A program made the translations under genes and the position numbers. A stretch of 64,000 nt of DNA, taken from positions 24,808,872 through 24,872,871 of the forward strand of contig JAAONU010000004.1 of assembly GCA_012932295.1 (NCBI GenBank), read 5' to 3'. The DNA is from Cyclina sinensis (lineage: Eukaryota > Mollusca > Bivalvia > Venerida > Veneridae). Below are positions 22,637 to 35,639 of the stretch, one piece after another; within the stretch, counting starts at the first letter, position 1, and the number at the start of each line of letters is the position of its first letter. The notes beneath the pieces are model-generated. The model searched no databases, had not been told where the DNA came from, and was given only the letters and a program-made list of their open reading frames with translations.

Positions 22637-23013
22637 GGGGGACATTAGTGGATTATCTACCCTGAATAGTCTCTGATATTACATTGGTCATTCCATTTAG
22701 ATTCATCTGCTTTTATCGCTATTTTCGCTTTTGGTATGGTGATAATTAAGCCTTAATATTTGCAACAATTTTAGTCAGATTACACATTAAGTTTAGCAAC
22801 ATGTTTTGTTAAGACCATTATCTTTGTTTTTTGATAATCCTAACTTTTTATTTAATATATAAGTGACAATTTTCACAACTGAAAGTCAAGACTATCACAA
22901 AGAGAAACAAGGATAAAGTCAGAGTATTCCAACTGAAAGGACCAATATGCTTTTTGGTCTATCTTTGATGTTATCTGAGTAAAGGAGATAACTTGTTATC
23001 AGGAATGTCGCTC
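22637..23013 (+). mobile_element. Short (377-bp) mobile element, uninterrupted copy
   Basis: Units B and C read straight through here (ACTCTATSAATTGGAATAAG-like), whereas A has 377 extra bp flanked by AT on both sides (22,635-22,636 and 23,014-23,015). Its inner part matches the element split by the LINE at 15.7-18.0 kb. The ends share an inverted GACATT core (GGGGGACATT at left; GAGCGACATT at right, reverse-complemented), so it may be a MITE with weak terminal inverted repeats. The superfamily is unknown. Confidence 0.65.
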
Positions 23014-24196
23014 ATTGGAATAAGTCTGTTTACTAGGTAATTCGATTTTCAGGTTTTATAAAAGGAACTAGTTAGACCGAAGGATCTAGCACTCGCTGGG
23101 AAAATATCTATTTAGTTTGTGTTATCATTGTTCAGTTTTGTAGGTTATTAGCAGATAAGGTCTAAATATTCGTTAGAAAATCGGATTTGGTGCGTGGTGA
23201 TTGAATCATTTAACATATAATCTCGTTGTTCTATATATAGGTAAAAGTTGCCTTTTCTAACATTTTCAGTACATTTACTAAAAACAGCAAACCAGAGATT
23301 CCAGATTTGCTTTCATCGGTTTATAAATCAGAGACTGATATAAAGACGCGGGTAGCAAAACTATTACTAATTAATTATGATAAATAATTGCAGAATTGTT
23401 CGATGAAGTCGTTTATAATATATATGAAAATCATATCTCATATCATTTAATAGTGTAAACAACCCCTAGATAAATATAGAACATGGGTATCATAAGAATT
23501 TATTCATCTAATATAGTCCATGCATCTTATATAAGACTCATTTTAGTAACTGGAACAGACACAAAACATTACAACAGCGTACGTTCGCAACGGATTTTTT
23601 AGTACATCAGTACTGATTCGATACACTAATTATGATGGTAAACGATAGTGACATGTCGGTCATCATTTTGCCTTTGAACGATTCCTGATTTGTCTTTGAA
23701 TAATATGTTCTGCAACCCACACACGCTTGCAGTCACTTTCTTGCCATTGCTATTGCAGTAAACAACTTAAATAAATCTCTACTGAATTAAAAAGAATCGC
23801 ATTCAGACACTGCAAATAGATTTGATGCGAAAAAAATCGAATTCTGATTATTTAATTTAGATGTAAATTAAAGTAACAGCTGATGTTTTTTGTATCACGT
23901 GTAGGTCTTCTTATTTCGACAGTAAATTAGATTCAATATCCGTGCTTACTGCGTTTTCAAAGTCAGCTTTACCTGTCTCCTTAAACATTATTTTGTGTTT
24001 TTATTCAATGTTAAAATAGAGCGAATGATTAAAGTTTGATTAATATACAAAAAATGTCTACTACCGAAAACAGATTTCTCCATTTGAAACATCACTGTTA
24101 AAAAAGAGGGTGTTGGTACGTAGAGTATAAACTCAATTTTAAAACAATCAACGTTTTTGTCTTATTAGAGTAATAACAGTATCGGCCCTATTTTCA

Positions 24197-24715
24197 TCAT
24201 CGTCGGATACCCACGGTTGATTATTACATTAATCAAACCGTGGGGAAAATGAATCAATTTGCGTCGATATATAGCAACAAGTGCCTAAAATATCGACCAA
24301 TAAAATAGCGTTTAACAAAACTGATACTCTTCAACGGAGAGGGAAAAAACAAAATGGCGAAAACCTGTTTCGCGTGTTTTGCCAATATAAAAGGCAAAAA
24401 CTATCACCAACTCAATTCTTCGACAAGCAAAGACCGCTATAGTGATATTTTACCTAGTATCAACATTTCGCCCACATTTTCAATTTTGAACTTTTACAAA
24501 CAGAATTAAACATGTCGTCTATGGTTGCCGCCATCTTGTCTGTAAAACCGAATGTCGTATAGAACGAGCGTTTTGATTGGTTTTAGTTGCCTCATGAAAT
24601 CGTGAGGGAACCAATGAAATAGCTGTCTTTGACACACCTCTTATCGACTAGATAGCGTCCAAAAATCCCACGGCTGATAAATTTTAATGGATCGGCCGTG
24701 GATATTCGACGATGA
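24197..24715. mobile_element. 519-bp inverted-repeat element (MITE-like)
   Basis: Inserted in unit A only. The ends are inverted: TCATCGTCGGATACCCACGG at left, and TCATCGTCGAATATCCACGG when the right end is reverse-complemented. It is flanked by direct repeats ATTTTCA (24,190-24,196 and 24,716-24,722); an eighth base may belong to the repeat. The corresponding sites in B (about 28,455) and C (about 32,970) have a single ATTTT-type sequence and no insert. No transposase frame is visible, so it is non-autonomous. The family is not recognised. Confidence 0.75.
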
Positions 24716-24792
24716 ATTTTCATTTGTTTGTCATGTTTTTCTCTAAGAGTAAGATATATCTGTCTTTATGATTGCGGAAGTTTTTTTAAAGC

Positions 24793-24810
24793 GGGGGGGG
24801 GGGGGGGGGG
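24793..24810 (+). repeat. Poly-G tract (G18), expanded in unit A only
   Basis: Units B and C have GCGGGGGAGAG at the homologous position. Unit A has 18 consecutive G. Any protein frame across it (a glycine run) is an artefact of the homopolymer. Confidence 0.9.
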
Positions 24811-26670
24811 AGACGATTATAATTCCATCATATTTTTTAAATTAAAATTAATAGATAAAGTAGGAATAAGCATTCAGAAGACACCTTTTTCATCTACCGA
24901 TTGTTTGAAAATGTATTTTACTGGAAACTTTGAAAGTTTTCTTTTAGAAGATAGTTTTACTAATAGGCTGCTATGCATTTTCAGGGTGCATTACTTGGGT
25001 GTTTTTGTTTTGTTTTTGTTTGTTTGTTTTTTGTTTTTGTTTTTTTTGAAAAAGGAGTTTCAGTTACTAATGCGCTATCAGTGTTTCATTTTTGTATAAT
25101 TATTTACTAAGACAGTTTATTGATAGACCAGCAGTTTAAACATTATAAATAACTAACAGAACGACAATTATGTTAAATTATACAGCTATTCATTAATAGC
25201 TTATGAACAAAAGTAACTGAAGTGAAGAAACTGATGTAAAAACATCCAGTTATTGCATGCTTGTCGGATCCGATCGTATTAGCAGGTGCTGTCTGCGTCT
25301 GTACATGATAATATTAAAGCTGAAACAACATAGTCAATATTTTTACTAATGTTATTTCCCGAGGTAATATTACTGTATAAAAAGTTAACTGATTAATTCT
25401 TAAGAGTATAAGTTAATACGTCAGACATCATTGTCACTAAACCCTAATACAGCCTTAATATGATGTTTGCCATTTCTGACTGTAATCAGCCGCTGATCAG
25501 ACATTTGTACTGCCTATAAGCTGTTAATGTAAACATTAATGCATTAACTTGAACATTCTGAATCGTTTAACACAGTGTTGATAATCCGTTGATTGAAAGT
25601 TTCTCTGAAGTATTTTGATGTGGATAAAAACTTTCCATATACGTAAGACTGTTAAGACATTATAGAGTGGATATGTTTTCATGAAGGAACAGTCCAATCT
25701 GATAACATGAAAATATCCACGAACAGCTGTTGGAAAACAAGACAATTAGCGACAAATATTGCGCATTTGTTTCATTGATTTTAAAGTGAAATTAAAAATT
25801 AAAGGTTCCCTTTCAGGAATGTTATTTGGTTTTTTTCAGTTTACAAAAAGTGACACTGTAGATTTCTGTTTCTACAAGTTGGATCTTTGTCCAATAAGGA
25901 GAATATTATGAACCAGTTATATAAATTCAATGAGAAAATAAATTCTACATTTTTTGATACATTTTTTTTTATTTAACGTTCTGAGATGACCTTTCGTATA
26001 TGACCCACGTTCTGTTCTACCTCTGTACATTACTCGTGTGTTGAAACAGAACAAAATAATGAAGAATTATTGCCATAAAGAAAATGACCTCCTTTAAAGG
26101 AAGTCATTTGAGATATATCCTGAGATTTTCTCCAGCAAACATGTTTAAACATTTTCAACTACATGTTATTTTTAGCCAAGTCTAACTACCCTTCATTAGG
26201 AAGTCTAAAAAAAAAAGAAAACAGTTAAATGGTATGAATAAATTATCGCAAACATTCACATAGCTTGACTGGTATGGTTTCGATAACATTGATTTTGCGT
26301 ATTTACTTAATGATTTACATGCGGCTTTATACGTTTGGGGGAAAACATACTAAATGAATGTTTAATTTTCTTTGTACGAACGAATCTGTGTTAAACGTTC
26401 TGTTAATTGCCTCTGAATTCTAATAGCTAATTGTTTAAACCGCGGTTAAAAAAATCGAAATGAACAAGTCTAAATTTATAATTATAGAGAAACTGTTAAA
26501 ATGCAAGTTACTGTAATAAAAACTGTGAATGTATATAATACTTTGCCCAGCAGAAACAAGGTTGCGATAAATAACTACGACATCTTTGACGATTTGCGTC
26601 AAAATGTGTATTTATATTACTGCAAATAGTAATAAATCATTCCAATATCATAGAAATATTGCAATGAGCA

Positions 26671-29600
26671 GAATTAAGAAGACTTACGATGAATAATTGT
26701 CTGGCCTCACGGTTTTGTATTAAATTGTTATATTGACTAACCTTCCACCGCCATAACTTTCACACTCCTCTTTTATCTGAATGTAGTTGCTTAAATAATA
26801 TCTAGTGAAACCAGGAAATTTAAAATGAAAAAAAAGAGAAATATTCCTACACTTTTTAGTATGTCCATGGAAAATTATTAATGTGCATGAGACGGTAGCA
26901 TTGGAAGTATGATTCGCACAAGATCGCTATATTATCAAAGAAAAAATTAAGACAAGAGCAGAGAGAAGAAAGATATAACATAGGATCTGAAGATTATATC
27001 TTTCAAAAAGAGTCTTCCTACATTAAACATAAAATCTATCTGAAATGGAAGATCAGTGATTGCTTGGTCTGAATCGGGAGTGTGCTAACACTCATATATT
27101 TTGGACGGTTTCTGAAACAAACTGCAAAGAATCTTAGTCATCTCATTTTAGCCTGCACTTACAAAACACTTATACATAATACCTAAAGAATGGGAACGAA
27201 ACAAAAGCTATTTTCGCTGAATTGGTAAGTAACTGTGACTGAGTGAAACAAAGTGAAGTGCAACTACACTCTATGAATTGGAATAAGTCTGTACCCTAGG
27301 TAATTCGATTTACAGATTTTATAAAAGGTACTAATTAGACAGAAGGATCGAGTACTCGCTGTAAACATTTCGCTATAACTTGTATTACCGATGTTTGAAG
27401 GTTGTTAGCAGAAAATGTCAAAATATTCGTTAGAAAATCGGATTTAGTGCGTCGTGATTTGAATAATTTATTAATAACATATAATCTTGTCGTTATATAT
27501 ATAAGTTAAAGTTGCTTTTTCTAACATTTTCAATGCATTTATTAAAAATACAAATGCAGACATTGCAGATTTGCTTTCATCAGTATAAAAATCAGAGATT
27601 GACACAAAGACGCGTGTAGCAAAACTATTTATAATTAATTATGATAAATAATTGCAGAATTTTACGATGACGTCATACATAAGATACATGACAATCATAT
27701 CCCATGTCATTTAATAGTATAAATAACCCCCATCATAAATATAGAACATGGGTAACAGATTAATAGTTATTTTCCTTATAATCTTGAATAAGACTCGTTT
27801 TAGTTACTGAAACAGACACAAAGCAACATAACAGCCTACGTTCGCAACGGAATATTTCGTACTTGTTCGATACACTAATTATGATGGTAAACGATAGTGA
27901 CATGCCGGTCATTCTTTTAACTTAAACCGATTCCTGATTTGTCTTTGAATAATATATCCAGGAACCCACATACGCTGGCAATCACTTTCTTGCCAATGCA
28001 ATTGCAGTAAACAACTTAAACAGATCTCTACTGAATTAAAAAGAATCGCATTCAGCAGGTTCAGACTGCAAATAGATTTGATGCGAGAAAATCGAATTCT
28101 GATTATTTAACTTAGATGTGATTTATAGTAACAACGGATATTTTTGTATCACGTCTAGGTCTTCTTATTTCGACAGTAAATTAGCTTCAATAACCGCATG
28201 GTTCTTTCTGTGTTTTCAAAGTCATTTTTACCTGTCTCCCTGAACATTTTTAATGTCTTATTCAGTGTTGAATTTGAGCGAATGAGTGATTTTTGATTAA
28301 TATACAAAATAGAAAAAGTTTTCAACAGAAAACAGATTCCTGCATCTGTCGCATCACTGTCATAAAAAGAGGGATTTGGTAAGTAGAGTATAAACTAATT
28401 TTAAAACAATCATAGCTTTTATTTCGCAATAGACGTGAAATGTCTGTATCCGCCTTATTTTAATTTGTTTGTCATGTTTTTATCTAAGAGTAGGATATAT
28501 CTGTCTTTTTGTTTGCGGAAATCTTTAATAAAAGCGGGGGAGAGGCGATTATAATTCCATTGTATTTCTTTACTTATAATTAATAGATGAAGTAATATGT
28601 AGAATATTGATCAATGAAAACCATTTAATAAGCACTCACAACACTTGCCCATTTTTTTCATCTACCGATTGTTTGAAAAAGTATTTAACTGGAAACTTTG
28701 AAAGTTGTTATTTTGGATGATAGTTATATTAATAGACTGCTATGCTTTTTCGGTGCATTCATTGATTTTTTTTGTTTTGTAAAAACGAGTTTCATTGACA
28801 AATGCGCTAACCATTATAAATAACTAACAGAAAACGTTCTTTTGCAAGACAACTACGTTAAAATATACAGCTATCTAACAAAGTTGTTGCGTCTGAAACT
28901 CAACCGATTAAAACCGAAGGTTGATCATTAATAGGTAATGTTACAATTAGTGATACAAAAGTAACTGAAGTAAAGGAAATTGATGTAAAAACATCCAGTC
29001 GGATCCGATCGTATAAGCAGGTGCTGTCTGCGTCTGTTCATTTAAGCTGAATCATTTTTTTGTTACTAATGTTATTTTCCGAGGCAATGTGAAGGTAAAG
29101 TACTTGATTAATTTTTAAGAATAAAAGGCAAAACGTCAGACGCTATTGTCACCTAAACCCCTAATACAGCCTGAATATGTTGTTTGCTATTTCTGACTGT
29201 AATCAACTGCTGATCAGACATTTGTACTGCCCATAAGCTGGTAATGCAAACATGAATGCATTAACTTGAATCGTTTTTCACAGTGTTGATAATCCGTTGA
29301 TTGAAAGTTTCTCTGAAGTATTTTGATGTGGATAAAAACATTTGATATACGGTAGACTGTTAGGACATTCTAGATTGGATGTGTTTTCATGAATTTATAC
29401 ACCAATATGATTACATGAAAATATCCACGAACAGCTATTGGAAAACAAGACAATTAGCGACAAATATTGCGCATTTGTTTAGTAGACCTATAAGCGAAAT
29501 TGAAATTTAAAGATTCCCTTTCAAGAATGTTATTTTTCTTCAGTTTACAAATAGTGACACTGTGTAGATTTCTGTTTCTACAAGTTGGATCTTTGTCCAA

Positions 29601-30523
29601 AAGGAGCATTTTATAAACCAATTATAGAAATTAAATGAGAGAAGAAATTCTTTATTTTTTGATACCTTTTTATGCACCCGAAGGGAGGCATTTAGTTTTT
29701 GAACTGTCCGTCCGTCAGTCCGTCCGTTCGTCCGAAAACTTTAACATTGGTAATCACTTTCTTATTAGTAAATGGATTTACTTTATACTTAGATACAACA
29801 CCCCTTCGGACAAGACCTTTCCACTGACTTAAATTTATTTGACCTTGACCCCTGACTGACCTTAACCTTGAAGATCCGATTGTCCAAAAACTTGGCGATA
29901 ACTTCCTTATTAGAAAGTGGAATTACTTCATATTTGGACACAACCGCCTTTGGATAAGACCTTCCCACAGACCTTTATTTATTTAACCTTGACCCCTAAA
30001 TGACTGCTTCTCAGCTCAAAGGTCAAAGCACCACTTTCGGTGGCATTGTCATCTTACAGTGACAGTTCTTGTTTAATTTATCGTTCTAAGATGACCTTTC
30101 GTATATAACCCGCGTTCTGTTCTACCACTCTACATTACTCGTGTGTTGAAACAGAACAAAATAATGAAGATTATCATTGCCATCAAGAAAATTACCTCAT
30201 TTGAAGGAAGTCATTTGAGATGTATCCTGAGATCTTCTCCAGCAAAAATAGTTTTTGTTCTTTAAATACATGTAATTTTTAACCAAGTCTAACTACCCTT
30301 CATTAGGAAGTCTAAAACAGTAAGGAAACAATAAAATGGTATGAATAAATTATCGCAAACATTCACATAGCTTGACTGGTACGATTTCGATAAGATTCAC
30401 TTTGCGTATTTACATAATGATTTACATGCGGCTTTATACCTTTTGGGGAAAAACCTACAAAATGAATGTTTAATTTTCCTTTTACAAACGAATTCTCTGT
30501 TAGACATTCTGCTTATCGCCTCT
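26671..30523. repeat. Tandem unit B of the ~3.7-kb repeat
   Basis: Starts directly after unit A with AGAAGACTTACGATGAATAA and follows A and C closely throughout (for example AGATCGCTATATTATCAAAG at 26,921 and GTTTTCATGAA near 29,385). It carries one private insertion, the hairpin-ended element at 29,668-30,073. It breaks off near 30,523 (CTTATCGCCTCTGTAT), losing the last ~240 bp present in A and C. No shared reading frame. Confidence 0.8.
29668..30073 (+). mobile_element. Hairpin-ended (HINE-like) element inside unit B
   Basis: A and C read GATACATTTTTT...ATTTAACG across this point. B has 406 extra bp inserted in the T run. The 5' end has ATGC-CCC-GAA-GGG-GCAT-type fold-back potential (ATGCACCCGAAGGGAGGCAT) and is followed by repeated GTCCGTCC. 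The interior has two monomers about 145 bp apart (CTTATTAG at 29,761 and 29,906) with TTGACCTTGACC phrases. The 3' hairpin is TGTCA-TCTTACAG-TGACA (30,047-30,064), followed by GTTCTTGTTT. This is the same architecture as at 19.6, 30.8, 51.6 and 59.4 kb. Confidence 0.75.
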
Positions 30524-30758
30524 GTATATTACTTCATTATTTCTTTATGTATCTACTTCAAACTTTAAATATTCGTCTCTTATTATCACCCACATCATAT
30601 GTGACAAGGTTCTTAATTCTAGCACCTTTATTGTCAGAATTATCATCCTTGAATTTTTAATTTTTTCTTCCTATGTTGAAAAATTTGGTCGTTTGTCCGT
30701 CCCTAAAACTGTATCCAGTGAAATATGGATAAATAGCAGTATGGAGAATATCCACCTC
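30524..30758. other. Non-coding segment between units B and C
   Basis: AT-rich sequence with no match to the tandem unit and no recognised feature. It replaces the tail of B and the head of C together with the adjacent hairpin-ended element. Confidence 0.45.
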
Positions 30759-31266
30759 ATTTTTTATGAACCTAAAGGAGGAACTGTCCGTTTTATCAGT
30801 CATTTCCTCCGAAAACTTTACAATTGGCCATATTTTCCTTACTACTGAATGGAATTACTTCAAGCTTGGCCACAGCAATACCTTGGATAAGACCATACCA
30901 ATGAAGTACATTTCTGTGACCTTGACTTCTGAATGGCCTTGACCTTTAAAGTTTTCTTGTCCAAAAACTATAAGTTTGGCCATAACTTCCTTATTTCTGA
31001 ACAGAATTACTTAAAACTTAGTCAAAACAACCCCTTCAATAATACCTTTTCAACAACATACATTTCTGTGACCTTAACCTCTAAATGACCTTGACCTATG
31101 ACGTTTTCTTCTTTGATGATACTTTGTACAGGGATAGAGGATCATATGGAGATTATGCCAGTCTCAGACAAATTCTTTAGTCAATTTCCACATATGGGTT
31201 GGAGTTAGGGAGATGGACATTGCACCGGTAGGGGACTGTTGCTTTGTCTGTGACAAGCTCTTGTTT
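30759..31266 (+). mobile_element. Hairpin-ended (HINE-like) element at the B/C junction
   Basis: Starts TTTTTTATGAACCTAAAGGA and carries GTCCG, then two monomers about 153 bp apart (CCTTACTACTGAATGG at 30,837; CCTTATTTCTGAACAG at 30,990), each with TTCTGTGACCTTGAC-type phrases. It ends with an imperfect hairpin GCTTTGTC-TGT-GACAAGC (31,241-31,258) and TCTTGTTT. It is related in sequence to the 29.7-kb element. No coding sequence. Confidence 0.65.
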
Positions 31267-31279
31267 ATCTTAATGTTGT

Positions 31280-31972
31280 TAATTAACGTCCAATGAAACT
31301 AGAAAATGTAAAATGAAGAAAAAAATCTTCCTCCACTTTTAAGTCTGTCCATGGTAAATTGCAAATGTGGATGACACAGTAGCATTCTTAGTGATATTCA
31401 CAGTAGATCGCTAGATTATCAAAGAAAATGTTAAGAAGACAAGAGCAGAGAGAAGAAAGATATAGCACAGGTCCTTCGATGATTTTATCATTCAAAAAGG
31501 GTCTTTCTTCATGAAACATAAAACTCTATTTGAAATGGCAGATAAGTGATTGCTTGGTCTAAATCAAAATTGTGTACACACTGGTATAACATTGACGGTA
31601 GAAAAAATGAAAATAATATAAATCGTGTCGTTTAAGTTTGCACTTACAAAACACTTATACATGATACCTGAAAAATGGGAACGATACAAAAGCTGTTTTC
31701 GCTGAATTGGTAAGTAACTGTGACTGAGTGAAACCTAGTGGAGAGCAAATACATTCTATCAGTTGGAATAAGTATGTACTCTAATTTTATTAGAGATTTT
31801 ATAGAAAGTATTAATTAGACCGAAAGATCTAGTACTCGCTGTAAAAATATTGATATAATTTGTATTATCAATGTTCACTTTTGTAGGTTATTAGCAGATA
31901 AGGTCTTAATACTCGTTAGAAAATCAGATTTAGTGCGTCATGATTTGAATCATTTCACTTATAATTTTGTCG

Positions 31973-32015
<43 letters not shown>

Positions 32016-34970
32016 AAAAAGTTGCCTTTTCTAACAGTTTATTATAAATTTATTAAAAATAGCAAAACAGATATTCCAGATTTGCTTTCATCAGTAAAAA
32101 AATCAGAGATAATTGATATAAAGACGCGTGTTGCAAAACTATTAATAATTAATTATGATAAATTATTGCGGAATTTTTCGACGAAGTAGTATATAAGATA
32201 CATGAAAATCATATCTCATGTCATTTAATAGTATAAACAACCCCCATCATAAATATAGAACATGGGTAACAGATGAATAGTTATTTGTCTAATATAGTCC
32301 CTGCATCTTAAATAAGACTTGTTTCAGTAACTGACGCAGACACAAAGCAACACAACAGCGTACGTTCGCAACAGAATTTTAAGTACATGATTACATGTTT
32401 GATACAATAATTATGATGGTAAACAATAGTGACATGTCGTTCATTCTTTTAACTTAAACCGATTCCTGATTTGTCTTTGAATAATATATCCTGCAACCCA
32501 CACACGCTGGCAATCACCTTCTTGCCGACGTTATTGCAGTAAACAACTTAAATAGATCTCTACTGAATTCAAAAGAAACGCATTCAGACACTGCAAATAG
32601 ATTTGATGCGAGAAAATCGAATTCTGATTATTTAGATGTGAATTATAGAAACAGCTGATGTTTTTGTATCACGTCTAGGTCTTCTTATTTCGACAGTAAA
32701 TTAGATTCAGTATCCGCATGGTGCTTACTGCGTTTTCAAAGTCATCTTTACCTGTCTCCTTGAACATTATTTAATGTTTTGAATCAATGTTAAAGTTGGG
32801 CGAATGAGTGAATTTTGATCAATTTACAAAATAAAAAAGTTAATTAGCGAAAACAGATTTCTGCATCTGATCCATCACTGTTATAACAAAGAGGGGTATA
32901 AACTCTATTTTAAAACAATCATAGCTTTTATTTCGTATTAGACGTGAAATAGCTGTATCGGCTCTATTTTCCTATGTTTGTCATGTTTTTTGTCTAAGAG
33001 TAGGATAAATCTGTTTTAAAGATTATGATTGCGGAAATCTTTAAAAAAAGCGGGGGAGAGACGATAATAATTCCATTGTATTTCTTTAATTATAATCAAT
33101 AGATGAAGTAGGAATAAGCACTCACAACACTTGCCAACTTTATTTACATCTACCGTTTGTTTGAAAAAAGTATTTTACTGGAAACTTTAAAAGTTGTAAT
33201 TTTGGATGATAGTTATACTAATAGGCTGCTATGCTTTTTCAGAGTGCATTCCTTGTTAGTTTGTTTTTTGTAAAAACGAGTTTCAATTACAAATGCGCTA
33301 TCAGTTTATCATTCATATATAATTATTCACTAAGACAGTTTATTGATAGATCAGCAGTTTAACAGTTATAAATAACTATCAGAAAACGTTCTCTTGCATG
33401 AAAACTATGTTAAAATATACAGCTATTTAACAAAATTGTTGCGTCTGAAAATCAACCGACTAAAGCCGAAGCTGGTTCAATTAACGGTAATGTTACAAAA
33501 GCAACTGAAGTGAAGAAACTGATGTAAAAACATCCTGTTAGTGCATGCTAGTCAGATCCGATGGTATTAGCAGGTGCTGTCTGCGTCTGTACATGATAAT
33601 ATTAAAGCTGAAACAACATAGTCAATATTTTTACTAATGTATTTTTCCCGAGGTAATGTTACGGTAGTAACTGATTAATTCTTAAGAGTAAAAGGCAATA
33701 TGTCAGACATCATTGACACTGAAAACCCTAATACAGCCTTAATTTGTTGTTTGCCATTCCTGACTGTAATCAGCGGCTGATCAGACATTTGTACTGTCTT
33801 TAAGCTGTTAATGCAAACATGAATGCCTTACTTTGAAACGTTTTTCACAGTGTTGATAATCCGTTGATTGAAAGTTTCTCTGAAGTATTTTGATGTGGAT
33901 AAAAACATTTGATATACGTTAGACTGTTAAGACATTTTAGATTAAATATGTTTTCATGAAGGAATACACCAATCTGATAACATGAAAATATCTACGAAAA
34001 TCTGTTGGAAAACAAGACAATTAGCGACAAATACTGCGCACTTGTTTCATGGATTTTAAAATGAAATTGAGAATTAAAGATTCTCTTCAGGAATGTTATT
34101 GTTTTTTCTTCAGTTTACAAATAGTGACAATGATTTAGATTTCGGATGATGATGTAGATTTCTGTTTCTACAAGTTGGATTTTTGTCCAAAAAGGAGCAT
34201 GTTATGAACCAATTATAGAAATTAAATGAGAAAAGAATTTTTTTCATTTTTTGATACATTTTTTATTTAACGTGCTGAGATGACCTTTCATATATGACCC
34301 ACGTTCTGTTCTACCACTGTACTTTTCTCGTGTGTTGAAACAGAACAAAATAATGAAGAAAATCATTGCCATCAAGAAAATTACCTCCTTTGAAGGAAAA
34401 CATTTGAAATAATAAGATCTTCTCCAGCAAAGATGTTTTAAGTACTTTAGATACATGTAAGTTTTAGCCAAGTCTAACTACCCTTCATTAGGAAGTCTGT
34501 AAAACTAAGGAAACAGTTAAATGGTATGAATAAATTATCGCAAACACTCACATAGCTTGGCTGGTATGGTTTCAATAAGATTCAGTTTGCGTATTTACTT
34601 AATGATTTACGTTTAGGGAAAACCCTACAAAATGAATGTTTAATTTTCTTTGTACGAACGAATTCTCTGTTAAACGTTATGTTAATCGCATCTGAATTCT
34701 AAGAACTATTTGCTTAAACTGCGGTTAATAACACGAAATGAACAAACCTAAATCTATAATTATAGAGAAACTGTTAAAATGCAAGTTACTCTAATAAAAG
34801 TGTGAATGTATGTAATACTTTGCCCAGCAGAAACAAGGTTGCGCTAAATAACTACGACGTCTTTGACGATTTGCGTCCAAATGTGTATTTATATTACAGC
34901 AAGAAGTCATAAATCATTCCAATATCATGCAAATATTGCAATGAGCCGAATTTGAAGGCAGACAATGAAA
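31280..34970. repeat. Tandem unit C of the ~3.7-kb repeat
   Basis: The cleanest of the three copies, with no large private insertion. It begins near AACGTCCAATGAAACTAGAA (matching 19,457 in A) and ends near GCAATGAGCCGAATTTGAAG. An expanded (TA)19 run at 31,976-32,013 replaces the short TATATATA of A and B. The copies look roughly 85-90% alike by eye, without a hot spot of conservation that would mark exons. Confidence 0.8.
31976..32013. repeat. (TA)19 microsatellite
   Basis: Uninterrupted TA dinucleotides, 38 bp. Units A and B have only 4-5 TA at this point. Confidence 0.9.
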
Positions 34971-35639
34971 GACGAATGCTGGTGTTTGACAAACAATAAA
35001 TTTGTTAACTGCAAATTATTGTACGCAATATTTCAAATAAATTACTTCTGTCTCTCGATGTAGCGAATATCATCAATTATTCATTTATTTCCATCAGACG
35101 TTGTTATTGATGGCATAGACGCGAACAGTTTAGACATGCTATCCATAATTTAGAAAAAAGGGAGAGATTTGTCTACTGTATGTCTGTGTTCACGGTTTGT
35201 TGTCATGCAGTGTACTAGACCATATCTCTGATCGGTTTATCTTCTTCTATTGAATAAATTTGTCTGAAGCAAAGTAAATTATAAAGGAATGAGTAGCTGA
35301 CACATCAAATATAACAGCTTGCAATTGAAGGGGCGATAACTTTATCAAACATTGCTTTTGCGTAGTTCTAAATCTCAGTTTCGGTTCCAAGTTTTAGTAC
35401 ACATGGGAGAGAAAGCCGTCTTATTGTCTTATTGTTTTGATTTAAGATAATTTTAATCGAAATAAAAAAGAAGATTACTATCTATATAGCTATAGAGAAC
35501 CACAAATCTGAAGCGGTCTTCTCAGAGCTTTGAAAAATATAATTATATTAGTTTTGTGATGAAATGTCCAGAAGAAAATGCCAAATAGTGCTGTTAAAAT
35601 ATTTTTTCTATATAAATATACAGACAAACCTTTAAGATT
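34971..35639. other. Non-coding stretch without recognisable features
   Basis: AT-rich spacer after the triplicated array. Nothing supportable. Confidence 0.5.

Larger units (their letters stand above)
19329..26670. repeat. Tandem unit A of a ~3.7-kb non-coding repeat (expanded by insertions)
   Basis: This is the first of three head-to-tail copies. It opens with AGAAGGCTTATGGTAAATAA (matching AGAAGACTTACGATGAATAA at 26,671) and ends with CAATATCATAGAAATATTGC followed by AATGAGC (matching 34,920-34,950). It spans 7.3 kb because of four extra segments absent from B and/or C: a hairpin-ended element (19,587-20,518), an unclassified 1.8-kb insertion (about 20,571-22,397), a 377-bp element (22,637-23,013) and a 519-bp inverted-repeat element (24,197-24,715). 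Without these it is about 3.7 kb. No reading frame is shared by all three copies, so the unit appears non-coding. Confidence 0.8.

Noticed and set aside
24728..25099. 123-codon plus-strand ORF with a glycine run
   Set aside because: The glycine run is the G18 homopolymer, and the rest is Phe/Leu-rich translation of T runs. Units B and C do not keep the frame.
26085..26115. Palindrome AATGACCTCCTTTAAAGGAA then GTCATT in unit A as a possible transposon end
   Set aside because: The same position in B and C has a weaker version and no insertion boundary, so it is part of the tandem unit.
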